Part shown: piece by piece, positions 9,265 to 18,104 of the stretch
Position numbering within the stretch: position 1 is the stretch's first letter
Layout: each line of letters opens with the position of its first letter
DNA from: Mycolicibacterium arabiense
GTDB lineage: Bacteria; Actinomycetota; Actinomycetes; Mycobacteriales; Mycobacteriaceae
NCBI RefSeq assembly: GCF_010731815.2
Contig: NZ_AP022593.1
Span: 2,790,001-2,854,000 of the forward strand
Direction of reading: 5' to 3'
DNA: 64,000 bases
Notes under the pieces: model-generated
The model's input: only the letters and a program-made list of their open reading frames with translations
Told to the model about the DNA's origin: nothing
The model's database searches: none
Position numbers and translations under genes: made by a program

Positions 9265-10386
9265 CTACCGGCCCCATCGTTGCGCCACTGCTACCGCGCG
9301 ATTCTCCACCGAGCGTACCCAGCGCGGGTCGATGATCGGTGTCAAAGCGCGCCCGCGCACGTAATCGTCAAAAGCCTCCGCCGTGCTCCACTTCGGGATA
9401 TAACCCAGGTCCTTGCGCATCCGCGAGGTGTCCATGACACGTCCGTAGCTCAAGTAGTTCAACTGCTCGCGATCGACCTCAGTGTAACGGGTCGCCCGTC
9501 TCAGCGAATCAACGGCAGACAGTGCCGATTTCGGCACCGGCAGCCGTACGCGGCCAGAACGGCGGATGGCCTGCGACATCATGATGATGCCCGAGGCGCC
9601 GATGTTGAAGGTGCCCGCGCGGCCGGCAATCGTCGCGCGCTCCATCGCCCCGAGCGCATCCTGCTCGTGCAGCAGCTGCAGGCGGGCGTCGCGGCCCAGC
9701 ACGAACGGCACGACCGGTCCTGCCAGGTAGCGCGACAGCGCCGTGTCCATGCCGGGGCCGATCATGTTGGCCAACCGCAGGATCGTCACCGCGATGTCCG
9801 GCCTGCGTCGCGCCAGCCCGCGGGCATAGCCCTCGATGTCGATGCTGTCGCGGGCGAAGCCCTCACCGGGCGGCCTGCGCGAGCTGCTGTCCTCGGTGAA
9901 CATCACCGGGTCGTGCGCGCTCGAGCCGTAGACCTCCGAGGTGGACTTCAGGACGACCCGGCGCACCGACGGCGCCTTCTGGCACGCGGCGAACAACTGC
10001 ATCGCGCCCATGACGTTCTGTTCCTTGAGCGCTGCCCGGCCACCCGACCGTGGAGCGTAGGACGCCGCGGCCGCATGGACCACGGTGTCGACGTCACCGT
10101 TGCGAATCACCTTCGCGATGAACGGGTTTCGGATGTCGGCCCTGACGAACTCCGCCCGGCCCATCCGCCGCTGCAGATCCTTGCTCGGCGTCACCGCGTC
10201 GACCGCTATGACGTGATCGATCTGGGGATTCTGCGCGAGACGCGCGACGAGGTAGCCACCGAGGAACCGGCATGCGCCGGTGACCAGAACCACCTTCGGG
10301 TGGAGCGCCGGATCCCGTGGCTCGGCAGTTCCGCTCTGGCCCGGCCCCTGTGGGGGCCGCCCGCCCGAGCGCCCGTCAGCATCCAT
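9265..10386 (-). CDS. NAD-dependent epimerase/dehydratase (Rv0501/galE2-like)
   Basis: An extended short-chain dehydrogenase of 373 residues. The Rossmann motif is VVLVTGACRFLGGYL, altered from GxxGxxG by CRF in the middle, followed by DVDTVVHAAAAS and STSEVYGSS. The usual YxxxK pair cannot be assigned with confidence (SEVYGSSAHD), so catalysis as a sugar epimerase is uncertain. The start ATG is six bases after TAGGCT. It is upstream of the acyltransferase, and bS22 ends 29 bases before it. Confidence 0.85.
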   Translation of the reverse strand: MDADGRSGGRPPQGPGQSGTAEPRDPALHPKVVLVTGACRFLGGYLVARLAQNPQIDHVIAVDAVTPSKDLQRRMGRAEFVRADIRNPFIAKVIRNGDVDTVVHAAAASYAPRSGGRAALKEQNVMGAMQLFAACQKAPSVRRVVLKSTSEVYGSSAHDPVMFTEDSSSRRPPGEGFARDSIDIEGYARGLARRRPDIAVTILRLANMIGPGMDTALSRYLAGPVVPFVLGRDARLQLLHEQDALGAMERATIAGRAGTFNIGASGIIMMSQAIRRSGRVRLPVPKSALSAVDSLRRATRYTEVDREQLNYLSYGRVMDTSRMRKDLGYIPKWSTAEAFDDYVRGRALTPIIDPRWVRSVENRAVAVAQRWGR

Positions 10387-10392
10387 CGCGTC

Positions 10393-10398
10393 AGCCTA
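10393..10398 (-). promoter_or_regulatory. -10 element for the epimerase gene, leaderless spacing
   Basis: TAGGCT on the minus strand ends six bases before the ATG at 10386, so transcription could start on the start codon. Confidence 0.45.
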
Positions 10399-10415
10399 AC
10401 GGCCGCGAATAAGGA

Positions 10416-10517
10416 CTACTTACCGAGTTTTCTGCGCTGCACCCGCGTGCGACGAAGCAGCTTGCGGTGCTTCTTCTTCGACATGCGCTTGCGCCGCTTC
10501 TTGATGACTGAACCCAT
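10416..10517 (-). CDS. Small ribosomal subunit protein bS22
   Basis: A 33-codon gene whose product starts [19 protein letters not shown] and ends RRKLGK: about half Lys/Arg, without acidic residues. This matches the actinobacterial protein bS22 (AURKAIP1/COX24-like) seen in the mycobacterial 30S subunit near the decoding region. GGAG precedes the ATG by three bases. The gene is too short for most gene callers and lies between the HTH gene and the epimerase gene on the same strand. Confidence 0.93.
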
Positions 10518-10657
10518 TTACTCCGCTACCTATGCAAAACCGAAGACAACCGAGGCTGACGATCTCGAATACGCCCCGTGAACTGACCTGGTCACCTTAC
10601 CCGGCAGGCACCGGCGGAGCGAAAACGCCCGTCGGTGGCCGACTCGGTGCGACCTGG

Positions 10658-10933
10658 CTAGCCAGCGTCGAAGTACGACGTCTCCAGGAGGTCGTGCACC
10701 GCCTTGGCGTGCACCCGGAAGGACCGGCCGACCCGGACGGCGGGGAGTTCGCCGTTGTGGACCAGTCGGTAGACCGTCATCTTGCTGACCCGCATCAGGC
10801 TGGCCACCTCGGCGACGGTGAGGAACTGCTGAGCACGTGCCGGTTGGCCGCCGTCGCCGCTGCCGGCGGCAGCGTCACGCGCACCCTTGCCGCCAGCAGA
10901 ATCGCGCGCCGATGGACCGTTCATAGACGTCAT
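10658..10933 (-). CDS. Excisionase/MerR-type helix-turn-helix DNA-binding protein (Rv0500A-like)
   Basis: The 91-residue protein carries one winged-helix DNA-binding domain in its second half: FLTVAEVASLMRVSKMTVYR followed by LVHNGELPAVRVGRSFRVH, the pattern of phage excisionases and BldC-like regulators. The first 35 residues are Gly/Ala-rich and probably disordered. ATGs at 10933 and 10924 and one further upstream at 10999 are all possible starts. It follows proC on the same strand. No integrase or phage gene is nearby, so it is more likely a chromosomal regulator than a mobile-element protein. Confidence 0.85.
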   Translation of the reverse strand: MTSMNGPSARDSAGGKGARDAAAGSGDGGQPARAQQFLTVAEVASLMRVSKMTVYRLVHNGELPAVRVGRSFRVHAKAVHDLLETSYFDAG

Positions 10934-11071
10934 CGCAACCCAATCAATCAGGCACGTCCTTGCCAGCGGCTTCCCCACCGCTGGCGCAGGTACGTGCATA
11001 CAACGAGGAGAATAGCGTGGCGGGTGATGTTATTGCGACGGGTGTGGGGTAATCCGTCTGAAATTCATGAA

Positions 11072-11944
11072 CTACTCAGATGTAATTCTTAGCTGCTCAG
11101 AGCGGGTTTTTGCCGCCGATACGGCGTTGCCGACCGCAGCGCGCAGCCCACCCCGTTCGAGTTCCCGCAGACCAGCGGCAGTGGTGCCCCCCGGAGACGT
11201 CACGGTGGCCCGCAGTTGCGCCGGGCTGGTGTCCATTGCTGCGCCCCCTTCCGACGGCTGGGTGTCGAGCCGCTCGAGGAGCATCGCCGCCGAACCCGCC
11301 ATCGTCTGAGCCACCAGGTCGGTCGCCACCTGACGCGGCAGCCCGGCGTCCACGGCGGCGTCGACGAGCGCCTCGGCCATCAGGAAAAAGTACGCAGGCC
11401 CGGAGCCGGACACCGCCGTCACGGCGTCCATCTGGGCCTCGGGGACCACGACCACACCGCCGACGGCGTCGAAGATCGCGGCGACGTCCTTGAGTTGCTC
11501 GTCGGTGGCGTAGCGGCCGCGCGCCAGCGCGCTCACTCCCCCGCCGACCACCATGGGCGCATTGGGCATCACGCGGATCACCGGCGACCCGGCGGGCAGC
11601 TTCGACTCGAAGTACGTCGTGCCAACGCCTGCGGCCACCGAGACGACGACCTGCTCGGCGCTGTCGTCCTCCGCACGGCCCACGGCGTCGGCGATCTCGT
11701 TGACGACGCCCGCGACGTCGGCCGGCTTCACGGCCAGGATGACGTAGGTGGCGTTCTCCGCCGCGTCTGCCACCGACGTCAGCAGCACCGAATACGTCTC
11801 GGACAGGTGCTTGGCGCGTTCGGGGCTCTTCTCGGCGACGGCGAGGTCCTTCGCCTGCCGCCCGGCCCGGATCAACCCGGCCAGCAACGCTTCACCGATG
11901 CTTCCGCCGCCAATAATCGCGATTCTCGACACGGGGTGAAGCAT
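11072..11944 (-). CDS. proC: Pyrroline-5-carboxylate reductase
   Basis: It reduces 1-pyrroline-5-carboxylate to proline with NAD(P)H. The 290-residue protein has the nucleotide site IAIIGGGSIGEALLAGLI near the N-terminus, AVKPADV, and the family signature VSGSGPAYFF with downstream TVTSPGGTT. Length is typical. It lies 15 bases after the thioesterase-like gene and 138 bases before the HTH gene, probably within one transcription unit. Confidence 0.96.
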   Translation of the reverse strand: MLHPVSRIAIIGGGSIGEALLAGLIRAGRQAKDLAVAEKSPERAKHLSETYSVLLTSVADAAENATYVILAVKPADVAGVVNEIADAVGRAEDDSAEQVVVSVAAGVGTTYFESKLPAGSPVIRVMPNAPMVVGGGVSALARGRYATDEQLKDVAAIFDAVGGVVVVPEAQMDAVTAVSGSGPAYFFLMAEALVDAAVDAGLPRQVATDLVAQTMAGSAAMLLERLDTQPSEGGAAMDTSPAQLRATVTSPGGTTAAGLRELERGGLRAAVGNAVSAAKTRSEQLRITSE

Positions 11945-11959
11945 CCCACGCCCGCGGGC

Positions 11960-12853
11960 TCACGCCTCGGCAGGCACCATCGCCAGCTGGCGTGACTGAA
12001 CGATGACGTGGCCCTTGGCGTCCACCACGACGTGGTCCTCGTCGAACCACTCGTGGCCGATCTGCATCGTCGTGCACAGCACGCGCAGCCAGCCGTCGGC
12101 GGGCACGGCGCGCAGGTAGGCCGTCAGTTGCACCGTGGGCGCCCAGCCGAACCTGTTGACCCCGAAGGTGACGGGCGCCGACACGTCGCCGCACACCAGC
12201 GCGAACAGCACGTCCGGCGCGCAGTCCCTCGGCCGGACCCAGTACTCGATGACCGGCGGCCCACCGTCGGAACGCGGCTGCATCGTGGTCAGCGACGGGC
12301 GGATGTCGCAGCCGCGCGCCAGGTGCACGATGTCGGCCATCGGGTGGCCAGGACCGATCGGGTCGAGTCCGGGCGGCGGCTCAGGCGTCATCAGCGGGAT
12401 GACGGGATTGTCCGACAGCAGCGGTGCGTCGTCGGTCTCGAGTTCGGCGAGCGTGATCACCGCGTGCACGGCCACCCGGTCGCCCTGGCTCAGCTCAACG
12501 TCGACGAGGCTGACTCGCCTGCCGCGCTTGCGAATCGTCGCTGTCACTCGCTGCGGCCCGGGATCCGGTGCCCACAGGAAGCTGCCCGAGACCGCGATGG
12601 GCTCGACGCCCTGCCCGCCGTGCTGATCCCCCGAGTCGCTGCGCTCCTGCCCGCCGCGCAAAGCCGTCCGCGCCGCATTCGCGCACAGCGCGAGCATCAC
12701 GCCGCCGTGCACCTTGGGCCCGATGGTCCAATTCTCGTTCAGCTCGCCGTCGAAGCGGCTGACGGTCCCGTCGCTCGACACCGGCGTCAGCCGCATGGCA
12801 TCGGTGAACGACGTCGACGCGGACACGCCAGTGGAAGTCGAATCGGTGGTCAA
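11960..12853 (-). CDS. Acyl-CoA thioesterase-like double hot-dog protein (Rv0499-like)
   Basis: The 297-residue protein has a TesB-like layout: FDGELNENWTIGPKVHGGVML (35-54) in the first hot-dog domain, where HGG is typical of the family, and a second domain ending QSRQLAMVPAEA. It likely hydrolyses an acyl-CoA thioester; the substrate cannot be told. Residues 67-82 (GGQERSDSGDQHGGQG) come from a copy of a dispersed repeat and look like an in-frame insertion in a surface loop. It sits between the isomerase-like gene and proC. Confidence 0.82.
   Translation of the reverse strand: MTTDSTSTGVSASTSFTDAMRLTPVSSDGTVSRFDGELNENWTIGPKVHGGVMLALCANAARTALRGGQERSDSGDQHGGQGVEPIAVSGSFLWAPDPGPQRVTATIRKRGRRVSLVDVELSQGDRVAVHAVITLAELETDDAPLLSDNPVIPLMTPEPPPGLDPIGPGHPMADIVHLARGCDIRPSLTTMQPRSDGGPPVIEYWVRPRDCAPDVLFALVCGDVSAPVTFGVNRFGWAPTVQLTAYLRAVPADGWLRVLCTTMQIGHEWFDEDHVVVDAKGHVIVQSRQLAMVPAEA
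12623..12656 (-). repeat. Dispersed repeat copy 3, inside thioesterase-like gene
   Basis: A full copy: exact core GCAGGAGCGCAGCGAC, upstream CGGCGG and downstream CGGGGGATCAG on the minus strand. It encodes GGQERSDSGDQ in frame. Confidence 0.8.
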
Positions 12854-12868
12854 GGGATTTCCAATCCG

Positions 12869-13726
12869 TCAGCGCAGCAAGTGTTCTCGCGCGAACTCGA
12901 GTGATTCGGTCAGCAGCTGCTCGCGTTCGGCGCCTGTACGCGCCCGCGACGTGGTGACCTCGAGGATGACGTGCCCGGCGAACGAACTCGCCGCGAGCAT
13001 CTGGCAGATCTCGGCGGCAGGCTGGGAGCCGTGGCCGGGCACCAGGTGCTCGTCAGTGGCGGCGCCGCTGCCGTCGCACAGGTGCAGGTGCACCAGGCCG
13101 TCGGGTCCGTCGACGCCCATGCGGCTCGCCATCTCGATGGCGTCGGTACCTGCCGTCGCAGCGTGCGACAGGTCCAGCGTGTAGTGCGCGTAGTCGCCGT
13201 CGAGCGGGTCGTAGGACGGCGCGAACGCGGAGACGGCGACCCCCGGCGTGCCGCCGCGTCGGCGCATCCGCTCGATCGACGACTGCCCCGCGCCGAAGAA
13301 GCGGTCGGTGCGGAACGGGAACATGTTCTCCACCGCCACCATCACGTCACTGGACGCCTCGAGTTCGGCGACCTGGTCGGCGAAGCCCTCGGCGTAGCGG
13401 CGCTGCCACCGGAACGGCGGGTGCACGACCACGGTCTGGGCGCCGAGTTCCTCGGCAGCGCGCACGCTGCGGTCGAGTTTCGGGATCGGGTTGGCGCCCC
13501 ACACCCGCTGCGAGATCAGCAGACAGGGCGCGTGCACCGACAGGACCGGCACGTCGTACTGCGCCGACATCTTGGCGATCGCGTCGACGTCCTGGCTGGC
13601 GGTCTCGGCCCACACCATGAGTTCGACGCCGTCGTATCCGAGCCGCGCCGCGTACTCGAACGCCGCCTCGGTCCGCAGCGGATAGACCGAGGCGGTCGAG
13701 AGACCAACCTTGATGGCGGGGCGCAC
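12869..13726 (-). CDS. Sugar phosphate isomerase/epimerase-like TIM-barrel protein (Rv0498-like)
   Basis: The 285-residue protein belongs to the xylose isomerase-like/AP endonuclease 2 superfamily: KVGLSTASVYP at the start, GYDGVELMVW, SVHAPCLL, VVVHPPFRW, VENMFPF, TLDLSHAATAG, HLHLCDGSG and ILEVTT carry the His, Glu and Asp residues that bind metal in this fold. The GTG at 13726 gives the N-terminus VRPAIKVGL, which matches mycobacterial relatives; a TTG three codons earlier is less likely. Substrate is unknown. Confidence 0.88.
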   Translation of the reverse strand: MRPAIKVGLSTASVYPLRTEAAFEYAARLGYDGVELMVWAETASQDVDAIAKMSAQYDVPVLSVHAPCLLISQRVWGANPIPKLDRSVRAAEELGAQTVVVHPPFRWQRRYAEGFADQVAELEASSDVMVAVENMFPFRTDRFFGAGQSSIERMRRRGGTPGVAVSAFAPSYDPLDGDYAHYTLDLSHAATAGTDAIEMASRMGVDGPDGLVHLHLCDGSGAATDEHLVPGHGSQPAAEICQMLAASSFAGHVILEVTTSRARTGAEREQLLTESLEFAREHLLR

Positions 13727-13754
13727 TGAATCCAAACCCGTTCGTCTCGTCGGG

Positions 13755-14894
13755 TCAGTTGGACTGCAGGAGCGCCAGCGGGCCCAGCGTGACCAGTGCT
13801 CCCACCGCCACCGCGATCAGGGTGCTTCCGATGTCCTCGGTCTTGCGTACGACGCGGACGCCGACGACGAGCCCGAGGATCACGAGCACCGACAGCACCA
13901 GCGCGACGATGTTGTTCCACTTCCACAGCTGATCGAAGGCGACGAACAGACCGGCGCCGAACGCGACGGCCAGGACGCACTGCGCGACGATCCACAGGCC
14001 GCTCAGGAACGTCGACCCGGGCGACTCGACTTTTTCGTCCGGGGTGACGTCGACCGTGCCGTCGGCGCGCGCGTCGTCGCCGAGGTCGATCTCCTCGGGA
14101 CCCGGCTGCCTGCTGCGGCGCGCGATGTCATCGGCGACGGACTGGCCGCCCCCGAACAGCGTGTCGGCACCCGAGCGCAGATAGGACGGCTTGGTGTCCT
14201 TCGTTGCGTCGGTGTCGTCCCTGGTGTCCGTCGCGCTGCTGGCGATCCCGGCGAAGTCCAGCTCGAGGTCGTCGGCTGCGTCGTCATCGTCGTCGGTGAC
14301 CGGGTCCGGGCTCATCTGCTCGGCGCCGCCGGCGGCGTCGTAGGCAGTGGCAGTCCGCGACCGGCGGGGCAGCGGGGTGAACTCGATCGGCAGCGGATCG
14401 GCGTCGCGCTGTTCGAGGTGGCTGGCGTACTCGGCTTCGAGGTCGGCATCGGCCCTGACGTCTTCGGCCTGCGCCTCGTCAGCCTGCGCCTCGTCGGTCG
14501 GCTGCTCGGCTGCTTCGTCGGCGTCCACCTCGGCGGGCGCCAGCTCGCTGAACTCCTCGGACTCGGCGACGACCTCCGGCTCGACCTCGGGCTCGGCTTC
14601 CGCTTCGACGCCGGCCTCGGGCTCGGCCTCTGCCGCAGGCTCCTCGTGCCGCGGCGGCTCCTCGACGACCGGCTCCGGGGTCGGGGCAGGTTCCCGACGT
14701 TCCTGGACGAGCTGCTCGGGTGCGGCGCTGACGATCGGAATCTCGCCGGTGAGTTCGGCGACGGTCACGGAATCAGAGTTGCCGCGCCTGCGACGGCGTC
14801 GACCACCTGCCGGCGGCGCGCCGATGGTGCCGTTCCTCGCCAGCAGCTCGGCGACGGAGATCGGCCGGGTGGCGCTGTCGTCTGGATCTGTCAT
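13755..14894 (-). CDS. Conserved membrane protein with long acidic region (Rv0497-like)
   Basis: A 379-residue protein in three parts: a basic N-terminus with RRRRRR near residue 33, a long Glu/Ala/Pro/Asp-rich region (about 60-290) that should be disordered and includes the tandem QADEAQADEAQAED, and three membrane helices in the last 90 residues. The start overlaps the ppx1 stop by four bases (ATGA). No enzymatic motif is visible. Function unknown; the acidic region is longer than I recall for M. tuberculosis Rv0497. Confidence 0.8.
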   Translation of the reverse strand: MTDPDDSATRPISVAELLARNGTIGAPPAGGRRRRRRGNSDSVTVAELTGEIPIVSAAPEQLVQERREPAPTPEPVVEEPPRHEEPAAEAEPEAGVEAEAEPEVEPEVVAESEEFSELAPAEVDADEAAEQPTDEAQADEAQAEDVRADADLEAEYASHLEQRDADPLPIEFTPLPRRSRTATAYDAAGGAEQMSPDPVTDDDDDAADDLELDFAGIASSATDTRDDTDATKDTKPSYLRSGADTLFGGGQSVADDIARRSRQPGPEEIDLGDDARADGTVDVTPDEKVESPGSTFLSGLWIVAQCVLAVAFGAGLFVAFDQLWKWNNIVALVLSVLVILGLVVGVRVVRKTEDIGSTLIAVAVGALVTLGPLALLQSN

Positions 14895-15904
14895 CGTTTG
14901 TCGCCTCTGGCCTTGGCTGAGTCGGCGGATCTCTTCACCACGGCTGAGATGCCCACTCCGTCGGCGAATGCGGCCCCGTCGGCTTCACTGTCGAGTTTCC
15001 GCAAAATCAACCCCTCTCGCAACGCCCAGGGACAGATGTCGACCGTGTCGATCGACAGTGCCCGCATACTCGCCTCGGCTACCAGTGCGCCTGCCACGAT
15101 CTGCGGCGCGCGCTCAGCGCTCACCCCTTCCAGTTCCGCTCGGTCCGCGGCGGTCATCCTAGAGATGAAGGCGATGAGCTGCCGCAGGCCCGCTGCTGTC
15201 AGTGTCCTCTTCACCCTGGGTCCCGCGCCGGAAGGCGCGGCACCGGTGAGTCGCGCCAGCGACCGGAACGTCTTCGACGTCGCCACGGTGAGGTCGGGGG
15301 TACCGGCGTCGAGGACCTTCGCGCCCGCCTCGGCCAGTTCGGTGTCCAGCCAGTCGCGCAGCATCGCGACGCGGCGGCGGCCCGGCGGATCGTCGGGCAG
15401 CCACTCGCGGGTCAGCCTGCCCGCGCCCAGCGGCAACGACAGCGCCACGTCGGGTTCCTCGTCGACGCCGCTGGACAGTTCCAGTGATCCGCCGCCGATG
15501 TCGATGTTGATGATGCGACCAGCGCTCCAGCCGTACCACCGGCGCACGGCCAGAAAGGTCAGCCGTGATTCGTCGACGCCGCTGAGCACCTTGAGGTTGA
15601 CGCCCGCCTCGTTGCGCACCCGGGCCAGCACGTCGTCGGAGTTCGTCGCGTCCCGCACCGCGGAGGTGGCGAACGCCATCAGCTCCGAGCACCCGGAACT
15701 CGCGGCGATCTTCGCGAATTCGTCGATGGTGTCGACCAACTTGTCGGCACCCTTGCGGACCAGCTTGCCGGAGCCGTCGATGGACTCGGCCAGCCGCAGC
15801 GACGCCTTGGTGGAACTCATCGGCGTCGGATGACCACCCCGTCGCGCATCGACGACGAGCAGATGAACTGTGTTGCTGCCCACGTCGAGCACGCCCAATC
15901 GCAC
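14891..15904 (-). CDS. ppx1: Exopolyphosphatase / GppA-family phosphatase
   Basis: It removes terminal phosphates from inorganic polyphosphate or related substrates. The 337-residue protein has the actin-like ATPase-fold motifs [17 protein letters not shown] (phosphate-1, 3-19) and [13 protein letters not shown] (132-144). The GTG at 15904 gives the N-terminus conserved in mycobacterial Ppx1 (Rv0496); the frame stays open upstream but without similarity. Length fits the short Ppx type that lacks the C-terminal HD domain. Two polyphosphate kinase 2 genes elsewhere in the window make the opposite partner enzymes. Confidence 0.93.
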   Translation of the reverse strand: MRLGVLDVGSNTVHLLVVDARRGGHPTPMSSTKASLRLAESIDGSGKLVRKGADKLVDTIDEFAKIAASSGCSELMAFATSAVRDATNSDDVLARVRNEAGVNLKVLSGVDESRLTFLAVRRWYGWSAGRIINIDIGGGSLELSSGVDEEPDVALSLPLGAGRLTREWLPDDPPGRRRVAMLRDWLDTELAEAGAKVLDAGTPDLTVATSKTFRSLARLTGAAPSGAGPRVKRTLTAAGLRQLIAFISRMTAADRAELEGVSAERAPQIVAGALVAEASMRALSIDTVDICPWALREGLILRKLDSEADGAAFADGVGISAVVKRSADSAKARGDKR

Positions 15905-15924
15905 GGTGCCCACGTTATCGGGTC

Positions 15925-15930
15925 TACCGT
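15925..15930 (+). promoter_or_regulatory. -10 element for the Rv0495c-like gene
   Basis: TACCGT lies eight bases before the GTG at 15939, supporting that start and a leaderless or nearly leaderless transcript. Confidence 0.4.
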
Positions 15931-15938
15931 TGCTTTCC

Positions 15939-16748
15939 GTGAGCGGTGTAGCGATGAGCGCTGGCGCGAAGAGCAGTTCAACCCCGCCGGGAGAGGTCGA
16001 ACTCGACTTCGCGCGCGAATGGGTGGAGTTCTTCGATCCCGACGACCCGGAACGTCTGATCGCGGCGGACATGACCTGGCTGCTGTCGCGGTGGACGTGC
16101 GTGTTCGGCACACCCGCCTGCCAGGGCACCGTCGAGGGCAGGCCCGACGACGGTTGCTGCTCCCACGGCGCGTTCCTGTCCGACGACGACGACCGGGCGA
16201 GCCTGGACGACGCGGCAGCGCAACTGACCGACGAGGACTGGCAGTTCCGGGACAAGGGTCTTGGCCGCAAGGGATACCTCGAGATGGACGAGATCGACGG
16301 CACCCCCAACCTGCGGACGCGGAAGTACAAGGGCGCCTGCATCTTCCTCAACCGCCCCGGCTTCCCGGGCGGCATCGGCTGTGCGCTGCACTCCAAGGCG
16401 CTGAAGCTGGGCGTGGAGCCGCTGACGATGAAGCCCGAGGTCTGCTGGCAGCTGCCGATCCGCCGCACCGAGGAGTGGGTCGAGCGGCCGGACGGCTCGC
16501 AGGTACTCAAGACCACCATCACCGAGTACGACCGCCGCGGGTGGGGCGAGGGTGGCGCCGACCTGCACTGGTACTGCACGGGTGACCCCGCCGCGCACGT
16601 CGGCTCACGGCCGGTGTGGGAGTCCTACGCCCCCGAGCTGACCGTGCTGCTGGGCGCGAAGGCCTATGCGGAACTCGCGGCGCTGTGCAAGCGCCGCGGC
16701 GGCCTCGGCCTGATCGCCGTGCACCCCGCTACCCGCGCCGCGCACTGA
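15939..16748 (+). CDS. Conserved cysteine-containing protein (Rv0495c-like)
   Basis: The product (269 residues from GTG 15939, 264 from ATG 15954) has no membrane segment and carries clustered cysteines: [40 protein letters not shown], plus VCWQL and YCTGD. The pattern suggests a metal- or iron-sulfur-binding protein of the DUF3109/YkgJ type, an assignment I hold loosely. It is divergent from ppx1 and convergent, three bases apart, with the first sugar-cluster gene. A redox role is an inference only. Confidence 0.8.
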   Translation: MSGVAMSAGAKSSSTPPGEVELDFAREWVEFFDPDDPERLIAADMTWLLSRWTCVFGTPACQGTVEGRPDDGCCSHGAFLSDDDDRASLDDAAAQLTDEDWQFRDKGLGRKGYLEMDEIDGTPNLRTRKYKGACIFLNRPGFPGGIGCALHSKALKLGVEPLTMKPEVCWQLPIRRTEEWVERPDGSQVLKTTITEYDRRGWGEGGADLHWYCTGDPAAHVGSRPVWESYAPELTVLLGAKAYAELAALCKRRGGLGLIAVHPATRAAH

Positions 16749-16751
16749 CGG

Positions 16752-18104
16752 TCACGCCCGGGCGATGTACCGAGGCTCGGCGGTGCGCCGGATCGCCGGC
16801 GCCACCGGGCGACCCTCCAGCAGCCCCTCGACGGTCTTGCGTTCGATGGCGCGGCGATAGACCACCAGCGCCTCGGTGACCGCGGCCACCGTCTGGTCGA
16901 CGTCGGCTGCGGCGTGCGCGGCGGAGGTGACGAACGACTGGCCGAGCACGCCCCGGCGCAGCAGCTCCTGCAGGAACAAGGTGCGGTACGCCTGCGACGG
17001 CTGCCCGTCCGGACCGCGGGTGGCAAACAGCAGGCACGACGGCCTGCCGAGGACCTCCACGTAGTAGTCCAGTCCCGCGTCGCGCACGGCCGCGGTGATC
17101 TCGGTGGACAGCTGCCTGCCCGCGGCCTCCATCAGGCCGATCGGGTTCTGCGTGCGGTAAGCGTGCACGACCGCGCGGAACGCCGCGAGCGCCGACGTCT
17201 CGGCGCCGTGCGTGGTGGACAGCAGGAACACGCGGTCCTCCTCGGTTCGCAGCCCACCGAGTTCCATGTACTCCCGCTTGCCGGCCAGAGCGGAGAGCGG
17301 GAAGCCGTTGGCCATCGCCTTGCCCCAGCACGACAGGTCCGGCGCGACGCCGTAGACCCCCTGCGCGCCGCCGGCCGACCACCGGAAGCCGGTGATCATC
17401 TCGTCGAACACCAGCAGCGTGCCGTGCGAGTCGCATTGCGCACGAAGACCTTCGAGGAACCCTGGTTGCGGTTCGGCCAACGCGGTGGCTGCCTCGAGGA
17501 TCACGCAGGCCACGTCGTCACCCGCCAGCGCCGCGGCGACCGAGGTCAGGTCGTTGTAGTCGAACCGGACGGTCGTCTCCACCGCGGCGGCGGGGATGCC
17601 GCCGTTCATCGCGGTGGTGCCGATGAACCAGTCGTCGGTGGAGAAGAACGGCTGCCTGCAGACGGCGACCTTGGTCCGCCCGGTGACCGCGCGTGCCAGT
17701 CGCACGGCCGCGGTGGTGGTGTCCGAGCCGTTCTTCGCGAACTTCACCATGTCCGCCGCGGGCACCAGGCCTAGGAAGTCCTCTGCGGCAGCGAGTTCCA
17801 GCTCCGTCGGCCTGCTGAAGTTCACCCCGTGCGCGATGGTCCGGGTGACCGCGTCGACGACGGGTTGATAGCCATGCCCCAGCGTCACCGAGCGCAGGCC
17901 CATGCCGTACTCGACGTAGGAGTTGCCGTCGACGTCCCACACCCGGCAGCCCTGTCCGCGTACCAGCACCGGCGCCATGAACTCGGGGAACTGGTCGGAG
18001 CCGCGGGCGTAGGTGTGCGCGCCGCCCGGCACCAGGTCGTGCAACCGGTCCTGCATCGCGCGCGACCGCGCAAACGTGCGCGGCGGAATTCCTGGGTCGG
18101 TCAT
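16752..18104 (-). CDS. HemL-like class III PLP aminotransferase/aminomutase of the sugar cluster
   Basis: The 450-residue protein looks like glutamate-1-semialdehyde aminomutase: LVPGGAHTYARGSDQFP (24-40), KFAKNGSDTTTAAVRLAR (121-138), VFDEMITGFRW (232-242) with the PLP-ring Asp234, and the Schiff-base Lys262 in SCWGKAMANGFPL. It starts by an ATGA overlap with the second C-methyltransferase gene, so it belongs to the sugar cluster and not to the distant heme operon. Family members in sugar or polyketide clusters act on keto or amino sugars or amino acids. Its likely job is amination or amino transfer on the cluster product. Confidence 0.88.
   Translation of the reverse strand: MTDPGIPPRTFARSRAMQDRLHDLVPGGAHTYARGSDQFPEFMAPVLVRGQGCRVWDVDGNSYVEYGMGLRSVTLGHGYQPVVDAVTRTIAHGVNFSRPTELELAAAEDFLGLVPAADMVKFAKNGSDTTTAAVRLARAVTGRTKVAVCRQPFFSTDDWFIGTTAMNGGIPAAAVETTVRFDYNDLTSVAAALAGDDVACVILEAATALAEPQPGFLEGLRAQCDSHGTLLVFDEMITGFRWSAGGAQGVYGVAPDLSCWGKAMANGFPLSALAGKREYMELGGLRTEEDRVFLLSTTHGAETSALAAFRAVVHAYRTQNPIGLMEAAGRQLSTEITAAVRDAGLDYYVEVLGRPSCLLFATRGPDGQPSQAYRTLFLQELLRRGVLGQSFVTSAAHAAADVDQTVAAVTEALVVYRRAIERKTVEGLLEGRPVAPAIRRTAEPRYIARA

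Noticed and set aside
10658..10933. Excisionase as a sign of a prophage
   Set aside because: No integrase, attachment site or phage genes nearby; the gene is part of conserved mycobacterial gene order.
13710..15833. Very long plus-strand open frame (707 codons) opposite the acidic membrane protein and ppx1
   Set aside because: It is an antisense frame kept open by high third-position GC; its translation is low-complexity, and the minus-strand genes carry clear domain motifs and coupled starts.
16752..18104. HemL for heme synthesis
   Set aside because: The PLP enzyme looks like glutamate-1-semialdehyde aminomutase, but it is coupled to sugar genes and far from hemA; a dedicated hemL is expected elsewhere.
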